Positions 26,074-34,888 of a stretch of 64,000 bases of DNA are shown piece by piece; positions within the stretch are counted from its first letter, which is position 1, and each line of letters starts with the position of its first letter. The notes below the pieces were generated by a model that did no database searches, was not told the DNA's origin, and was given only the letters and a program-made list of their open reading frames with translations. Location: assembly GCF_016056295.1 (NCBI RefSeq), contig NZ_JAECZB010000015.1, positions 1 to 64,000 of the forward strand. The letters are read 5' to 3'. This DNA comes from Atlanticothrix silvestris CENA357. GTDB lineage: Bacteria; Cyanobacteriota; Cyanobacteriia; Cyanobacteriales; Nostocaceae. A program made the position numbers and the translations under genes.

Positions 26074-27528
26074 ATGACTATTGATTACGATGTCGTGATT
26101 ATTGGCGGTAGTCTAGCCGGACGTTACGCTGCTTTAGTTGCAACCCAACTACACGCCACAGTTGCCTTGGTGGAATCTCAAGTAAATCACGTATTTATTC
26201 ATCGCCAAGCCATAAACGAAATTGGTCAACTTGCACACAATCTAAATAATGCAATTGATTTTGGTATCAATGCCACATGCCCTAATACCTCAGACAAATG
26301 TCAAATATCTGTAACATGGCAAGAAGCTATGCTGTATACCCGCAGCGTCGTTTCAAATATTCAACAACAAAGTTCTCCTGCTACCTTAGCGGCGCTAGGA
26401 GTTGATGTAATTTTTGGTAGTGGTCAATTTCAATCTTCACCCCATCTGGCATTTACCGTTAATGACCGTCTACTCAAAGCAAGAACTTATTTACTCGCGA
26501 GTGGTTCTCGTCCAGCAATTCCAGATATTGCAGGATTGTCAACCACTGGTTACTTGACCCTATCTAATATTTGGCAGTCTTTAAAAGAACCAACATTGCC
26601 TAAAAATTGGGTGATTATTGGTGGTGTTCCCCAAACCATTGAAATAGCCCAAATCTTAGCGCGATTGGATTGTAAGGTAACGTTGGTAGTCGAATCTTCT
26701 CATATTTTGCCTTATGCTGATCCAGAGATAGCCCTGCTACTTCAGGCGCAGTTAGAAGTTGATGGTGTGCGCGTCCTCACCCAAACTGTAGTAACTCAAG
26801 TGATGCGAATTGAGCATAAAAAGTGGATTCAAGCAGGAGATAAGGCAATTGAAGCTGATGAAATTTTAGTAGCGACTGGACAGCAGCCAAATGTAGAATT
26901 TCTCAATTTGGCTGCGGTAGGAGTGAAATGGCGGCGACATCGCTTGGTTGTAAATGAGAAACTGCAAACTACCAACCGCCGAATTTACGCTTGTGGTGAT
27001 GTCATTGGTGGTTATGACTTCGCCAATGTTGCTAACTACGAAGCCAGAATCGCCCTGAAAAATGCCCTGTTTTTTCCCAGATTTCGAGTCAATTATCGGT
27101 GTATTCCTTGGGCGATATTTCCTCACCCCACGTTGGCAGAAGTAGGTTTGACAGAGGCGCAAGCAAAACACCAATTTGGACGAAATAAAGTTTTAATTTT
27201 ACGCCAGCATTATAAATCAGTAGCAGCAGCCCAACTACGGGATGAAACCACAGGTATTTGTAAATTAATAGTATTAAAAAATGGGGAAATTTTGGGAGCT
27301 TCTATTTTAGGTGCAGAAGCCGGAGAGTTAATTAATTTGATTGCTTTTGCTATGTCTCAAAAAATTCCAGTTAAACATTTAGCAAACTTAGCTTCTGTCT
27401 ATCCCAGTTTCTCAGAAATTCTCGAACAAGCTGCCAGAGAGTGGAGTAACTATAAATTAAATAGCAATATTCCTTTGCAAGACTTTTTAGAAAGCTTTTT
27501 CCATTTCCGCCGCAATTGGAATTTATGA
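26074..27528 (+). CDS. flavin-dependent NAD(P)H oxidoreductase without the redox disulfide
   Basis: The 484-residue member of the pyridine nucleotide-disulfide oxidoreductase family begins with an FAD Rossmann motif (DVVIIGGSLAGRYAAL). A second NAD(P) motif (WVIIGGVPQTIEIAQIL) lies at about residue 185, and the FAD motif RIYACGDVIGGY at about 305, followed by the dimerisation domain. The position where mercuric reductase or lipoamide dehydrogenase carries CxxxxC instead reads VNHVFIHRQAINEIG, with no cysteine. Disulfide chemistry is therefore excluded and a quinone or other electron acceptor is more likely. ATG 26074 immediately follows the heptamer tract. An upstream TTG at 26065 is less likely. 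Confidence 0.8.
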   Translation: MTIDYDVVIIGGSLAGRYAALVATQLHATVALVESQVNHVFIHRQAINEIGQLAHNLNNAIDFGINATCPNTSDKCQISVTWQEAMLYTRSVVSNIQQQSSPATLAALGVDVIFGSGQFQSSPHLAFTVNDRLLKARTYLLASGSRPAIPDIAGLSTTGYLTLSNIWQSLKEPTLPKNWVIIGGVPQTIEIAQILARLDCKVTLVVESSHILPYADPEIALLLQAQLEVDGVRVLTQTVVTQVMRIEHKKWIQAGDKAIEADEILVATGQQPNVEFLNLAAVGVKWRRHRLVVNEKLQTTNRRIYACGDVIGGYDFANVANYEARIALKNALFFPRFRVNYRCIPWAIFPHPTLAEVGLTEAQAKHQFGRNKVLILRQHYKSVAAAQLRDETTGICKLIVLKNGEILGASILGAEAGELINLIAFAMSQKIPVKHLANLASVYPSFSEILEQAAREWSNYKLNSNIPLQDFLESFFHFRRNWNL

Positions 27529-28236
27529 TAAACCCTGCATCATTATCCATACGACACTTGCCGCCACTAGCGGCACGCTAAGATTATCTGTACCGTGGGG
27601 CGAAACTGCCTCAGCTAGGGTAGCAAAAACAGCACTAACTAACGCTATCAAAAAAGCCTTTCCCGCGCTTATAGGTGTTGCTAGAGGACTAAGTGATGAA
27701 CCAGGTAATAAAAGCAGCACCAAGAATATTACCAACGTACTCGTTAGTAACATCGCTGTAGAACCCTCCCAGGAACGCACAGAATTACCAACTTGGTATT
27801 TATGTTGTCCGAAACGCCTACCAATTAACGCTGCTAAGGCATCTCCCCAAGTCATCGCCATCACCCCAGCCACAGCAACGGGAACGTTATCCACTACGCC
27901 ATCTGGTCGCCACAGCAACCCAAATAATAGTGTTACGGAAATAGCAAAATAAATCGTACCGGGTGAACTGTCTTCACTATCCATCGCGCCGATAATCCGG
28001 TAGCGGTAAAACAGGTAATTAAGTCCGATAAATGTGGCAAAAGGCAGAATACCGATTTTCCAGTTATTAAACAGCAATAGTACGCCGAAGACCCACATTC
28101 CTGCACCAACGTGGATAATCTTGCGGGTTAAATTTGGCTGCACATCAAACAATCTACGTAGCCCCTCACCCAAAATTAGTAGAGAAATCGCGTAGATATA
28201 GGAGAGTACTAACCCAATTAAATTGCTATAAGTCAT
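27523..28236 (-). CDS. phytol kinase or dolichol-kinase-like membrane enzyme
   Basis: The 237-residue integral membrane protein has about six to seven hydrophobic segments. Family motifs are NLTRKIIHVGAGMWVFG near residue 35 and MTWGDALAALIGRRFG near 130, with GNSVRSWEGS and EAVSPHGTDNLSVPL later. These are the CTP-dependent polyprenol/phytol kinase signature that recycles chlorophyll-derived phytol for tocopherol and chlorophyll synthesis (VTE5 type). It is convergent with the oxidoreductase gene, and the two coding regions overlap by six bases at their stops. A different prenol substrate is possible. Confidence 0.87.
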   Translation of the reverse strand: MTYSNLIGLVLSYIYAISLLILGEGLRRLFDVQPNLTRKIIHVGAGMWVFGVLLLFNNWKIGILPFATFIGLNYLFYRYRIIGAMDSEDSSPGTIYFAISVTLLFGLLWRPDGVVDNVPVAVAGVMAMTWGDALAALIGRRFGQHKYQVGNSVRSWEGSTAMLLTSTLVIFLVLLLLPGSSLSPLATPISAGKAFLIALVSAVFATLAEAVSPHGTDNLSVPLVAASVVWIMMQGLS

Positions 28237-28248
28237 TTGCCCTTTGTC

Positions 28249-30036
28249 TCATTTTTGCCGATCGCTGTTGCGTTTAAAGTTTTTTTCTTGTAACGATACA
28301 CTACCAATACCTTGCAGAATACCACGACCAATTAAACCTAGACCCCGACCAATAATTTTGGTAAGAATGAAGACAAAACCACTGCCTAAAAAAGATAACA
28401 ATGATTGCAAACGTGGAGCGATCGCATCTCGAAATTCCAGTATCAATGTCACCACTAAGGGGATTCCCGAAAGTTGCGCTAATTCCTGACTACGGGGAGC
28501 ATAAATTGAAATCTTGGCAATACCACGAGGCGCTAAAACAAATAGCTCATAGCGGCTCTCAAAAATTCTTTGGGCATCTTTGACATAATTATTCAAACGA
28601 TATTTCCATGACAAATCATTTCTAAAACGTTCAATATCCCGCGTAGAAATTAATTTTCGGTCGTAAAAATTCTGCTTAATTACTTCTACATCTGCGAGAG
28701 AGTTCAGCAGCGGCTGCACTACACCGTTCGCTACCTGAATCAACAAATTCTCTAAAATCATTTCGGCTTGAGACTTAGCTTCGGAACTTCCCGCCGGGTA
28801 AGAGGTATTATCAATGTACAAATCTACTTGAAATATTAGATAAGAAAACAACTCAACAAATAAAGGAACTTTATTAAAAATTTCTGCTTGTACAACCCCA
28901 GGATTTTGCAGCAATAAATTCACAATTTCTATATTTTGCTTACCTAATTGCACTCGTGAGAATTTACCAAAAAAATCTGTAATTGTTGATTGCCATAAAT
29001 CAAGTAATATAGTATTTTTTAAATCTCCTAACTGATTTATTGTAATTTCAGCAATCCGCAACTCATCTAACTGTTGAGCCAGTTTTTGCAGAATGAGATA
29101 AAGTAATTCTCGCTTTTTCTCTTCTCGAAAAATATCAATTTCTAAAGCAACATCGGTCACATTTTGTAAAGAAAATTGCAGTTTAGTGACGCAAGATGAA
29201 AATAAAGCAGCTTGTAGCGCTCTAGGGCTAAGTAGAGGTGGTGAAGTTTGCGGGACAATGGTGCTACTTAGTGGGGAGATAGTGGGCTGTTGCTGAGTAG
29301 AGAAAATAAATTGTTGCTGCTGTTTTTGTTGTCTTTCTTGTGGTGAAATCAATAAACGATTGAGCAGCCAACGAGCCGCCAGTAATTCTCGCCGTTGTCC
29401 AGCCAGAACTGCTTTATCTACTAGTGGTAAGCCGGGGATGCGTAATTGGGATGTAACTTCTTTTAATGTGGCATTAATGTAGCCAATTCCTGACAAATGC
29501 CAATTATGGCGTAGTTTAGCAAAAGGAAGTGAAGAAAGAGGAAGGAGAAGTGAGGAGTTTTGATTTCCCTCAGCTACCCATTTACCGATATTTCCATCTG
29601 TTGCTCTTTCATTCAACCAATAGGAACCGCCAACTGCTACTTCTTCCATCGCAGCAACTAATTCGGCAACGGGAGTACCTTTAGGGCAGTAACCATCTAC
29701 ACCAGCAGATTTTGCTGCCAAAAGTAGTTCTGGTTCTTGGATAGAACTAAAAAGTAAAATAGGTAAATTGGGATACTGAGTTTTTAGTTGCCGACAGAGT
29801 TGTAAACCTTGCTGCTGGCTGTCAGTGGAGCGACCGTTACCTAACTCTAGAATGACCAAATTTACTTGGTTGGGGTCTTGTTGGGCGAGTTCTGCTAATA
29901 CCTGCAAGGCGGCGGTATCGGTTTCTACTGTCGATACCACTTGGATGTTATAGATTTCTTCCAAGGCTACCCGTAGTCCCAGTTGGAAGATAGGATCTTG
30001 GTCAACTAACAATAATTTTAGAGGGCGATCGCTCAT
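28249..30036 (-). CDS. atypical response regulator with DUF3685 (Ycf55-like) output
   Basis: The 595-residue protein has an N-terminal receiver-like domain (about 1-135: LLLVDQDPIFQLGLRVAL, ILLFSS, GYCPKGTPVAELV). A long cyanobacterial domain of the DUF3685/Ycf55 type follows from about 190 to the end. The residue normally phosphorylated is replaced by Glu in LVILELGNG, so the domain is either constitutively active or a protein-binding module. A hydrophobic patch near the C-terminus (LSFLGSGFVFILTKIIGRG) could contact membranes. It is cotranscribed with the phytol kinase gene 12 bases downstream. The output function is unknown. Confidence 0.8.
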   Translation of the reverse strand: MSDRPLKLLLVDQDPIFQLGLRVALEEIYNIQVVSTVETDTAALQVLAELAQQDPNQVNLVILELGNGRSTDSQQQGLQLCRQLKTQYPNLPILLFSSIQEPELLLAAKSAGVDGYCPKGTPVAELVAAMEEVAVGGSYWLNERATDGNIGKWVAEGNQNSSLLLPLSSLPFAKLRHNWHLSGIGYINATLKEVTSQLRIPGLPLVDKAVLAGQRRELLAARWLLNRLLISPQERQQKQQQQFIFSTQQQPTISPLSSTIVPQTSPPLLSPRALQAALFSSCVTKLQFSLQNVTDVALEIDIFREEKKRELLYLILQKLAQQLDELRIAEITINQLGDLKNTILLDLWQSTITDFFGKFSRVQLGKQNIEIVNLLLQNPGVVQAEIFNKVPLFVELFSYLIFQVDLYIDNTSYPAGSSEAKSQAEMILENLLIQVANGVVQPLLNSLADVEVIKQNFYDRKLISTRDIERFRNDLSWKYRLNNYVKDAQRIFESRYELFVLAPRGIAKISIYAPRSQELAQLSGIPLVVTLILEFRDAIAPRLQSLLSFLGSGFVFILTKIIGRGLGLIGRGILQGIGSVSLQEKNFKRNSDRQK

Positions 30037-30180
30037 ATTTTGCTCAAATACACAAGCACCATTTTTTCACAGTCAGAAAACAGTTTTGATGCAAAGCTTA
30101 GTCTTCCTCATTGTTACCTGTTTTCGTCACCTGATAAATGGATGATAATTGCCATAGGCAGCTATTAACTATGTAATTAA

Positions 30181-33100
30181 ATGAACTTCAATATTCGGCA
30201 CTGGCTGGCAGAACGCCATATCGAAATCAATCACATCAGAGAGTTTTCATTTGGACAATTAGCAGGTATTGCCTACCGGATTGTTCAGGATATGGAAGTC
30301 AAAAGCCTGATGCCGTTTGACATTTGTACACTAGCAGAGGTCTTAGAACTGCCCTTAGGCGCTGTTGGGGAAGAAATCACTGTCATTGCTTTGTTGAGTG
30401 AAAGCTTGTTACGGAGTCTGAGCCAAAAAAAAGCTTTAAAACGCAATGAAGGTACATGGCTGACGTTTCAGATTGCTTATTTAAGAGCATTGCGACAGAT
30501 TTTAGACCAAGAAGAAAGTCTGCAAAGACCTTGGCTAAATCGGGCGATGATACCTTCCCAACCCCTAGTTAAAGAGGGAATTGCTAAACCCCTTCTCCAA
30601 GATGCTCAACTGCAAGGGCTATTAAAAACCCTTAGCCCTGGAAAATTGAGTGATACTCAAGCTGAACAAGCCCTTTTTTTGGTGGCAGACTCATTTCTGG
30701 TGCAACAGATGAATAATGCCGCCGTAGCTTGGTTTGTCGCTAATGGTGCAGAGGAATTGGAAGCTAAATTATTAACGCACCGTTTAACACACGCTTTACC
30801 TGGACATTTATTAAGAGTTATTGCCCAAAATGCCCCACCTTTAGCCCAACTACAAAAGTTTTTCCGCTTGGGAACTGCTAGCGATACCCAAAACTTAGCT
30901 TCTGGAAGTTTAGGAATATCTTCCGCCTCTACAGTGGGTGACAAAATTGATTTGCACCGAGAAAATTACCGGGCTAGTTTGCTGCAAAGCCTTAGTACAC
31001 CGTTGCTGATAGAATCCTTTGCCCTCAAAGATATCTATGTTCCTCTTGTCGGTTTACCGATGGAGAAAAAGACTACTTCACAAATTGATTTAAAAACATG
31101 GGCACAACAACAATTAGCTGATTTAGCAACTATTGCTGTAATTGAGTCGGAATCTGGTTGTGGTAAAACCAGTTTCTGTCAAATTTGGGCGGCGCAAGTA
31201 GCCCAGGAATTCTACCCCACTTGGATGCCAATCATTATTAGGCTGCGGGATGTCAAGTATGGCAGTACTTTAACCGAAACTCTCAGTTCTGCTTTTTGTG
31301 CTAATTTTCACATAAACCTTGCCACTTGGCTAGAGCAAGATTATCCTCGGTGTCTGTTGCTGCTTGATGGTCTAGATGAACTACCTCCTTCTCCTCAGGG
31401 TAAAAGAACAAAGACAATTTTTATTCAGCAGTTACTAAAATTTCAGTCTGAACACCGACACAAAATTTTGTTGACTAGTCGAACAGCGGCCTTGCAGGAA
31501 ACTTCCCCAGAAATGTCTTTGCAATGGCAGCGAATTGCTATCCAGCCTTTAGAAGCCGAAGAACTGAAACGATGGTTTCAGCAATGGGCAACAGTGCAAT
31601 CTTTACCTATTGCTCAAAATTATTTTACATTCTTAAAGCAGACAGGGTTATTCGCCAGTAAATCTTTGTCACCAGAACTCTCTAACCTTGTTCGCCAACC
31701 TTTGATGTTGTATTTATTGGGCGTTTTGCACCGTGATGGACTTTTTGATGATGAGGTATTGCAATTAGCTGCTAATAGCCAAAAAGCCAATAATGCTGGT
31801 TTATTGTCGGAAATTTACCATCGCCTGAGCCAATGGCTATTGGGTTATCCTCTAACTGGAGAGATCAAGACAATGTTACTGCGCTCAGGCTCAGCTCATA
31901 TTCACAGAACACAAGAAGCCTTAGCCAACCTACTTTCTGGTCGTTATCCTCAAGATTTACTCGCTCAAATGCAAGCGATCGCTCTACAAATTCTACACAG
32001 CGATCGTCATCAAGTCACCTTGTCTGGGGAATTAAGCACCAATACTTTACCAATTTTTTATTTTCGCTCTTTTGTCAATCCTCAAGTGCCACAAATAATT
32101 ACCACAGAATTTTCTCACCCAAAATTAGGAGAGTATCTTTGTGCTGAAGCGATGGCTGCACAACTGCAAATCCTGACTCAATGCCAAAAAGACACTTACG
32201 GCACATTTCGTTTTATCCTTGATTCTGCCAGTAGTGTTGCCCAGCATCTCTATCAATTACTCGGTTATGGCATTCTTACTCCAAAAATTGCAGAACTAGT
32301 AATTAAAAGCTTACAGCGCCAGCAAAAAAGCAATTTTTCTTGGGAAGTTTTATTACCACGCCTTGAGTCTTTTTGGCGTGCTTACTGTCAAGGTCGTTGG
32401 TTAGATGAAGGGATAGCACACCAAGTCTTGACTTATTTTCATACGTTACAAAATCCAGTCAATGTTGAACAAATAAATGCCAATGTGGGACTGAATGTGT
32501 TTTTATTACTTAACGCTGGCTACCAAGAAATAAAAATTTCCTTTTGCCCTTGCGGTAATCCAGCCAATATGACGGAGTTCTATCCAGAAGCGCTGCTAGT
32601 TTTGATTGGTAGAGCCGCAATTTTATCTAATAGCACTTTTACGAAGCGAATACACTCTCTAGCTAGACTCAACCCCTCAGGTGCATATCTATTGCAAGTA
32701 ATGCTAGTGGGTATAAATCTTGAGCATACCAATTTATCAGATGCAGTGCTTATAGGGGCAAATTTAGCAGATGCTAATCTCACAGGTGCTGACTTCACAG
32801 GTGCTGACCTCACAGGCGCTAACCTCGCAGGCGCTAACCTTACTCATGTAAATCTTACAGGTGCTAATCTTACAGGCGCTAACCTTACTCATATAAATCT
32901 TACAGGTGCTAATCTCACTAATGCTTGCTTATTTCAGACCATCCTCTCTGATGCTGATAAAGAAACTGCTACCTTAAATGGCGCTTTATTCTCCCTAGAG
33001 AAATTTCAAACTCTAAAAAGTTTATTATCAGAGCAATCTCTCCTGAATTTCTCTAACACCCCAACTAACACAGATGTTTGGTTTCAGAAGACTGCAAATA

Positions 33101-33219
33101 TGAGGCTAATTGAAAGCTTAGATGGTGAACCAATTTCTCCAATAGATTTATACGATGATGATTCTGAGGATGAGACAGTTTTTGGCGTTAATCCTGGTGA
33201 TTATTATGGTCATGAGTAA
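30181..33219 (+). CDS. NACHT-type STAND NTPase with C-terminal pentapeptide repeats
   Basis: The 1,012-residue protein has an N-terminal helical region (1-300) of unknown fold, then a NACHT P-loop domain. Walker A is ESESGCGKTSF at about 322-332 and Walker B CLLLLDGLDELP at about 396-407. A long helical sensor-like stretch follows, then pentapeptide repeats at about 846-917 (ANLTGADFTGADLTGANL pattern) and an acidic C-terminus. NACHT proteins in bacteria sense and respond to infection or stress, and several are antiphage. A defence role here is inference, as no recognisable effector domain is seen. A single gene with no partner. Confidence 0.85.
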   Translation: MNFNIRHWLAERHIEINHIREFSFGQLAGIAYRIVQDMEVKSLMPFDICTLAEVLELPLGAVGEEITVIALLSESLLRSLSQKKALKRNEGTWLTFQIAYLRALRQILDQEESLQRPWLNRAMIPSQPLVKEGIAKPLLQDAQLQGLLKTLSPGKLSDTQAEQALFLVADSFLVQQMNNAAVAWFVANGAEELEAKLLTHRLTHALPGHLLRVIAQNAPPLAQLQKFFRLGTASDTQNLASGSLGISSASTVGDKIDLHRENYRASLLQSLSTPLLIESFALKDIYVPLVGLPMEKKTTSQIDLKTWAQQQLADLATIAVIESESGCGKTSFCQIWAAQVAQEFYPTWMPIIIRLRDVKYGSTLTETLSSAFCANFHINLATWLEQDYPRCLLLLDGLDELPPSPQGKRTKTIFIQQLLKFQSEHRHKILLTSRTAALQETSPEMSLQWQRIAIQPLEAEELKRWFQQWATVQSLPIAQNYFTFLKQTGLFASKSLSPELSNLVRQPLMLYLLGVLHRDGLFDDEVLQLAANSQKANNAGLLSEIYHRLSQWLLGYPLTGEIKTMLLRSGSAHIHRTQEALANLLSGRYPQDLLAQMQAIALQILHSDRHQVTLSGELSTNTLPIFYFRSFVNPQVPQIITTEFSHPKLGEYLCAEAMAAQLQILTQCQKDTYGTFRFILDSASSVAQHLYQLLGYGILTPKIAELVIKSLQRQQKSNFSWEVLLPRLESFWRAYCQGRWLDEGIAHQVLTYFHTLQNPVNVEQINANVGLNVFLLLNAGYQEIKISFCPCGNPANMTEFYPEALLVLIGRAAILSNSTFTKRIHSLARLNPSGAYLLQVMLVGINLEHTNLSDAVLIGANLADANLTGADFTGADLTGANLAGANLTHVNLTGANLTGANLTHINLTGANLTNACLFQTILSDADKETATLNGALFSLEKFQTLKSLLSEQSLLNFSNTPTNTDVWFQKTANMRLIESLDGEPISPIDLYDDDSEDETVFGVNPGDYYGHE

Positions 33220-33257
33220 TTTGACCACTAACCAAAAACTTCATTACCAACGTTTTT

Positions 33258-33707
33258 TTATAGCTGCTCTTGGGGGTTGCGATAGCCATAAAAGTTAATA
33301 GTGTATTCGGTAATCTGCACTCCTGTTTTTTGTTCAACTTGACGGATGACTTCCTCTGGTAGTTCTATATGAACATCAAGAATTTGATTGGTATCAATAC
33401 AGTTAACATGACTGTGAGAATCACTGATATTGCCATATAAACGCCCGTCACAACGTTCAATACATTCAATAATACCTTGACTGGATAGAGCTTCTAGGTT
33501 TTGATAGACAGAAGTATGACCAATGTCTTTACCTTGATGATTGAGGCGATCGTAAATCTCTCTAGCAGAAAGATGTTCATTAGCTTGCCATAGCAGTTCT
33601 AGAATAAAGCGACGCTGGCGGCTGACACGCATACCCAGTATTTGACAGCGCTCTAGAGCATCTTCTAAGGAACGAATTGGTTTTGTAGATATTGCTTGTT
33701 TTTGCAT
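33258..33707 (-). CDS. furC: Fur-family peroxide regulator FurC (PerR)
   Basis: This 149-residue Fur paralogue has the winged-helix segment ISTKPIRSLEDALERC and HTSVYQNLEALSSQGII and a C-terminal metal domain with DSHSHVNC. The two zinc CxxC motifs seen in FurA are absent, which distinguishes the cyanobacterial PerR-type FurC. It controls oxidative-stress genes in Anabaena. The 7+1+7 palindrome 20 bases upstream is a candidate operator. It faces away from the NACHT gene, which ends 38 bases from its stop. Confidence 0.92.
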   Translation of the reverse strand: MQKQAISTKPIRSLEDALERCQILGMRVSRQRRFILELLWQANEHLSAREIYDRLNHQGKDIGHTSVYQNLEALSSQGIIECIERCDGRLYGNISDSHSHVNCIDTNQILDVHIELPEEVIRQVEQKTGVQITEYTINFYGYRNPQEQL

Positions 33708-34083
33708 AGTTAAGTTTGTTAACTATTGGGAAAATTTCCCATGTTTAATGTTTATTGGTTCTTGATTATATGCAAGGATAATACACACCGCCATTTCACC
33801 TCTACCTGTGTTGTTGCTTATGATTGCTGCGAAATTCACAGTTTGAGGTAATGATTTCGGTTGTTTGCTGACGGTTGCTTTGCCACACCCTAATCTAAAA
33901 CAAACTCATTACAACTTTAGCTTAAAATTACTGTAAATGTCCACCTTGGGACTAGGTGCTTTTCCTGCTCAAGTGGGGTGATCTAAAGTGGAGTGATTTA
34001 GATAGGTAGCATCAATCCCTGAAAGCTGGTACTGTGGATACTCGATCCTACTGTTGGGTAGAAAGAAAGTGGCTGCTGAGTCA
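33708..34083. other. 376-base divergent region between furC and the CRR6-type gene
   Basis: It contains the palindrome at 33727-33741 and the promoters of both neighbours. No other structure or frame of note. A frame opening at TTG 34054 is part of the downstream gene's extended frame. Confidence 0.45.
33727..33741. promoter_or_regulatory. palindromic candidate operator upstream of furC
   Basis: TGGGAAAATTTCCCA is a perfect odd palindrome (seven-base arms, one central base). It lies 20 bases before the furC start and is thus well placed for autoregulation. It does not match the Bacillus PerR box as I recall it, so the binding protein is not settled. Confidence 0.5.
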
Positions 34084-34584
34084 ATGACAATCACGATCGC
34101 ACTGGATGCTGACTCCATTAACAATTTGGATCTTTCACCCGCATTAACGGTGATTGACGAACTGTTGCAAAAAGAAAAGATGTCTGATGACAAGACGCAG
34201 AGCGTCTACGCCTCTTATGAGCAGCAACTGCGCTTTGATATCGACTATCCCCTAGAACCTGGCGACCCCCGTGAACTTTCAGAAATTCCAGAGTTGCGGC
34301 TGTGGTTTATCCGTTTAGATGCCAAGTATCCTTGGTTTCCGTTTTTGTTAGATTGGAAAGCTGGGGAATTAGCCCGTTATACTGCGATGTTAGTACCCCA
34401 CCAGTTCAGTTCCAAAGAAGGCATCCAGTACAATCCTGAAGCCTTAGAGATCTTTTTGATGCACAAAATTTTTATTTTAAGCGATTGGCTCAAACAACAA
34501 AATTTGCCCAGCTTATCGCGGCTAAAATATATGGCGCAAATGTTTGGTTACGAATTGGATGATGCTTTATTTGAAAGATTTTAA
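34084..34584 (+). CDS. CRR6-type NDH-1 (NdhI) maturation factor
   Basis: This 166-residue soluble protein of the chlororespiratory reduction 6 family is needed in cyanobacteria and chloroplasts to mature the NdhI subunit of NDH-1. Recognised segments are FDIDYPLEPGDPRELSEIPE, WFIRLDAKYPWFPFLLDW and HQFSSKEGIQYNPEALEIF. The ATG at 34084 (MTITIALDAD) is preferred over the upstream TTG at 34054, which would add ten residues without family support. The gene is followed directly by a 173-bp repeat element. Confidence 0.8.
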   Translation: MTITIALDADSINNLDLSPALTVIDELLQKEKMSDDKTQSVYASYEQQLRFDIDYPLEPGDPRELSEIPELRLWFIRLDAKYPWFPFLLDWKAGELARYTAMLVPHQFSSKEGIQYNPEALEIFLMHKIFILSDWLKQQNLPSLSRLKYMAQMFGYELDDALFERF

Positions 34585-34591
34585 AAGAGAA

Positions 34592-34883
34592 CAGGGCATA
34601 GGGCATAGGGCATGGATAAGAAGGGCATAGGGGAATGGGTAAGGGGGAAAGGGTTTATTTCTTCATCCTTTACCCTTTAACCCCTTCAGAGTTCGCCAGT
34701 CGCTCATGGGGAGCCACTGCGGTGGACGGGTTCCCAAGGCACTCCGTTGGGCGGCTATGCCGACTTGAAGGAAGTGCCGCCGGCATAAAGCAAGTGGCGT
34801 GGAAACCCCCTTGGCGCTAGCCTCTCCCTTTGGGAGAAGACCGCGCTGGCTCACCTTTTCCCAAGATTGTTGCTCCTCTGCTC
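34592..34883 (-). repeat. interspersed repeat, copy A, carrying a 173-bp inner element
   Basis: Bases 34654-34883 are the reverse complement of 37441-37670 with two mismatches in 230. The inner 173 bases (34681-34853) run from GAGCCAGCGC to GCGACTGGC, which form imperfect terminal inverted repeats. They are absent from otherwise similar flanks near 35,980-36,035 and 44,205-44,290. No protein-coding constraint is evident. Open frames here are repeat artefacts. Confidence 0.9.
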
Positions 34884-34888
34884 TCTTT

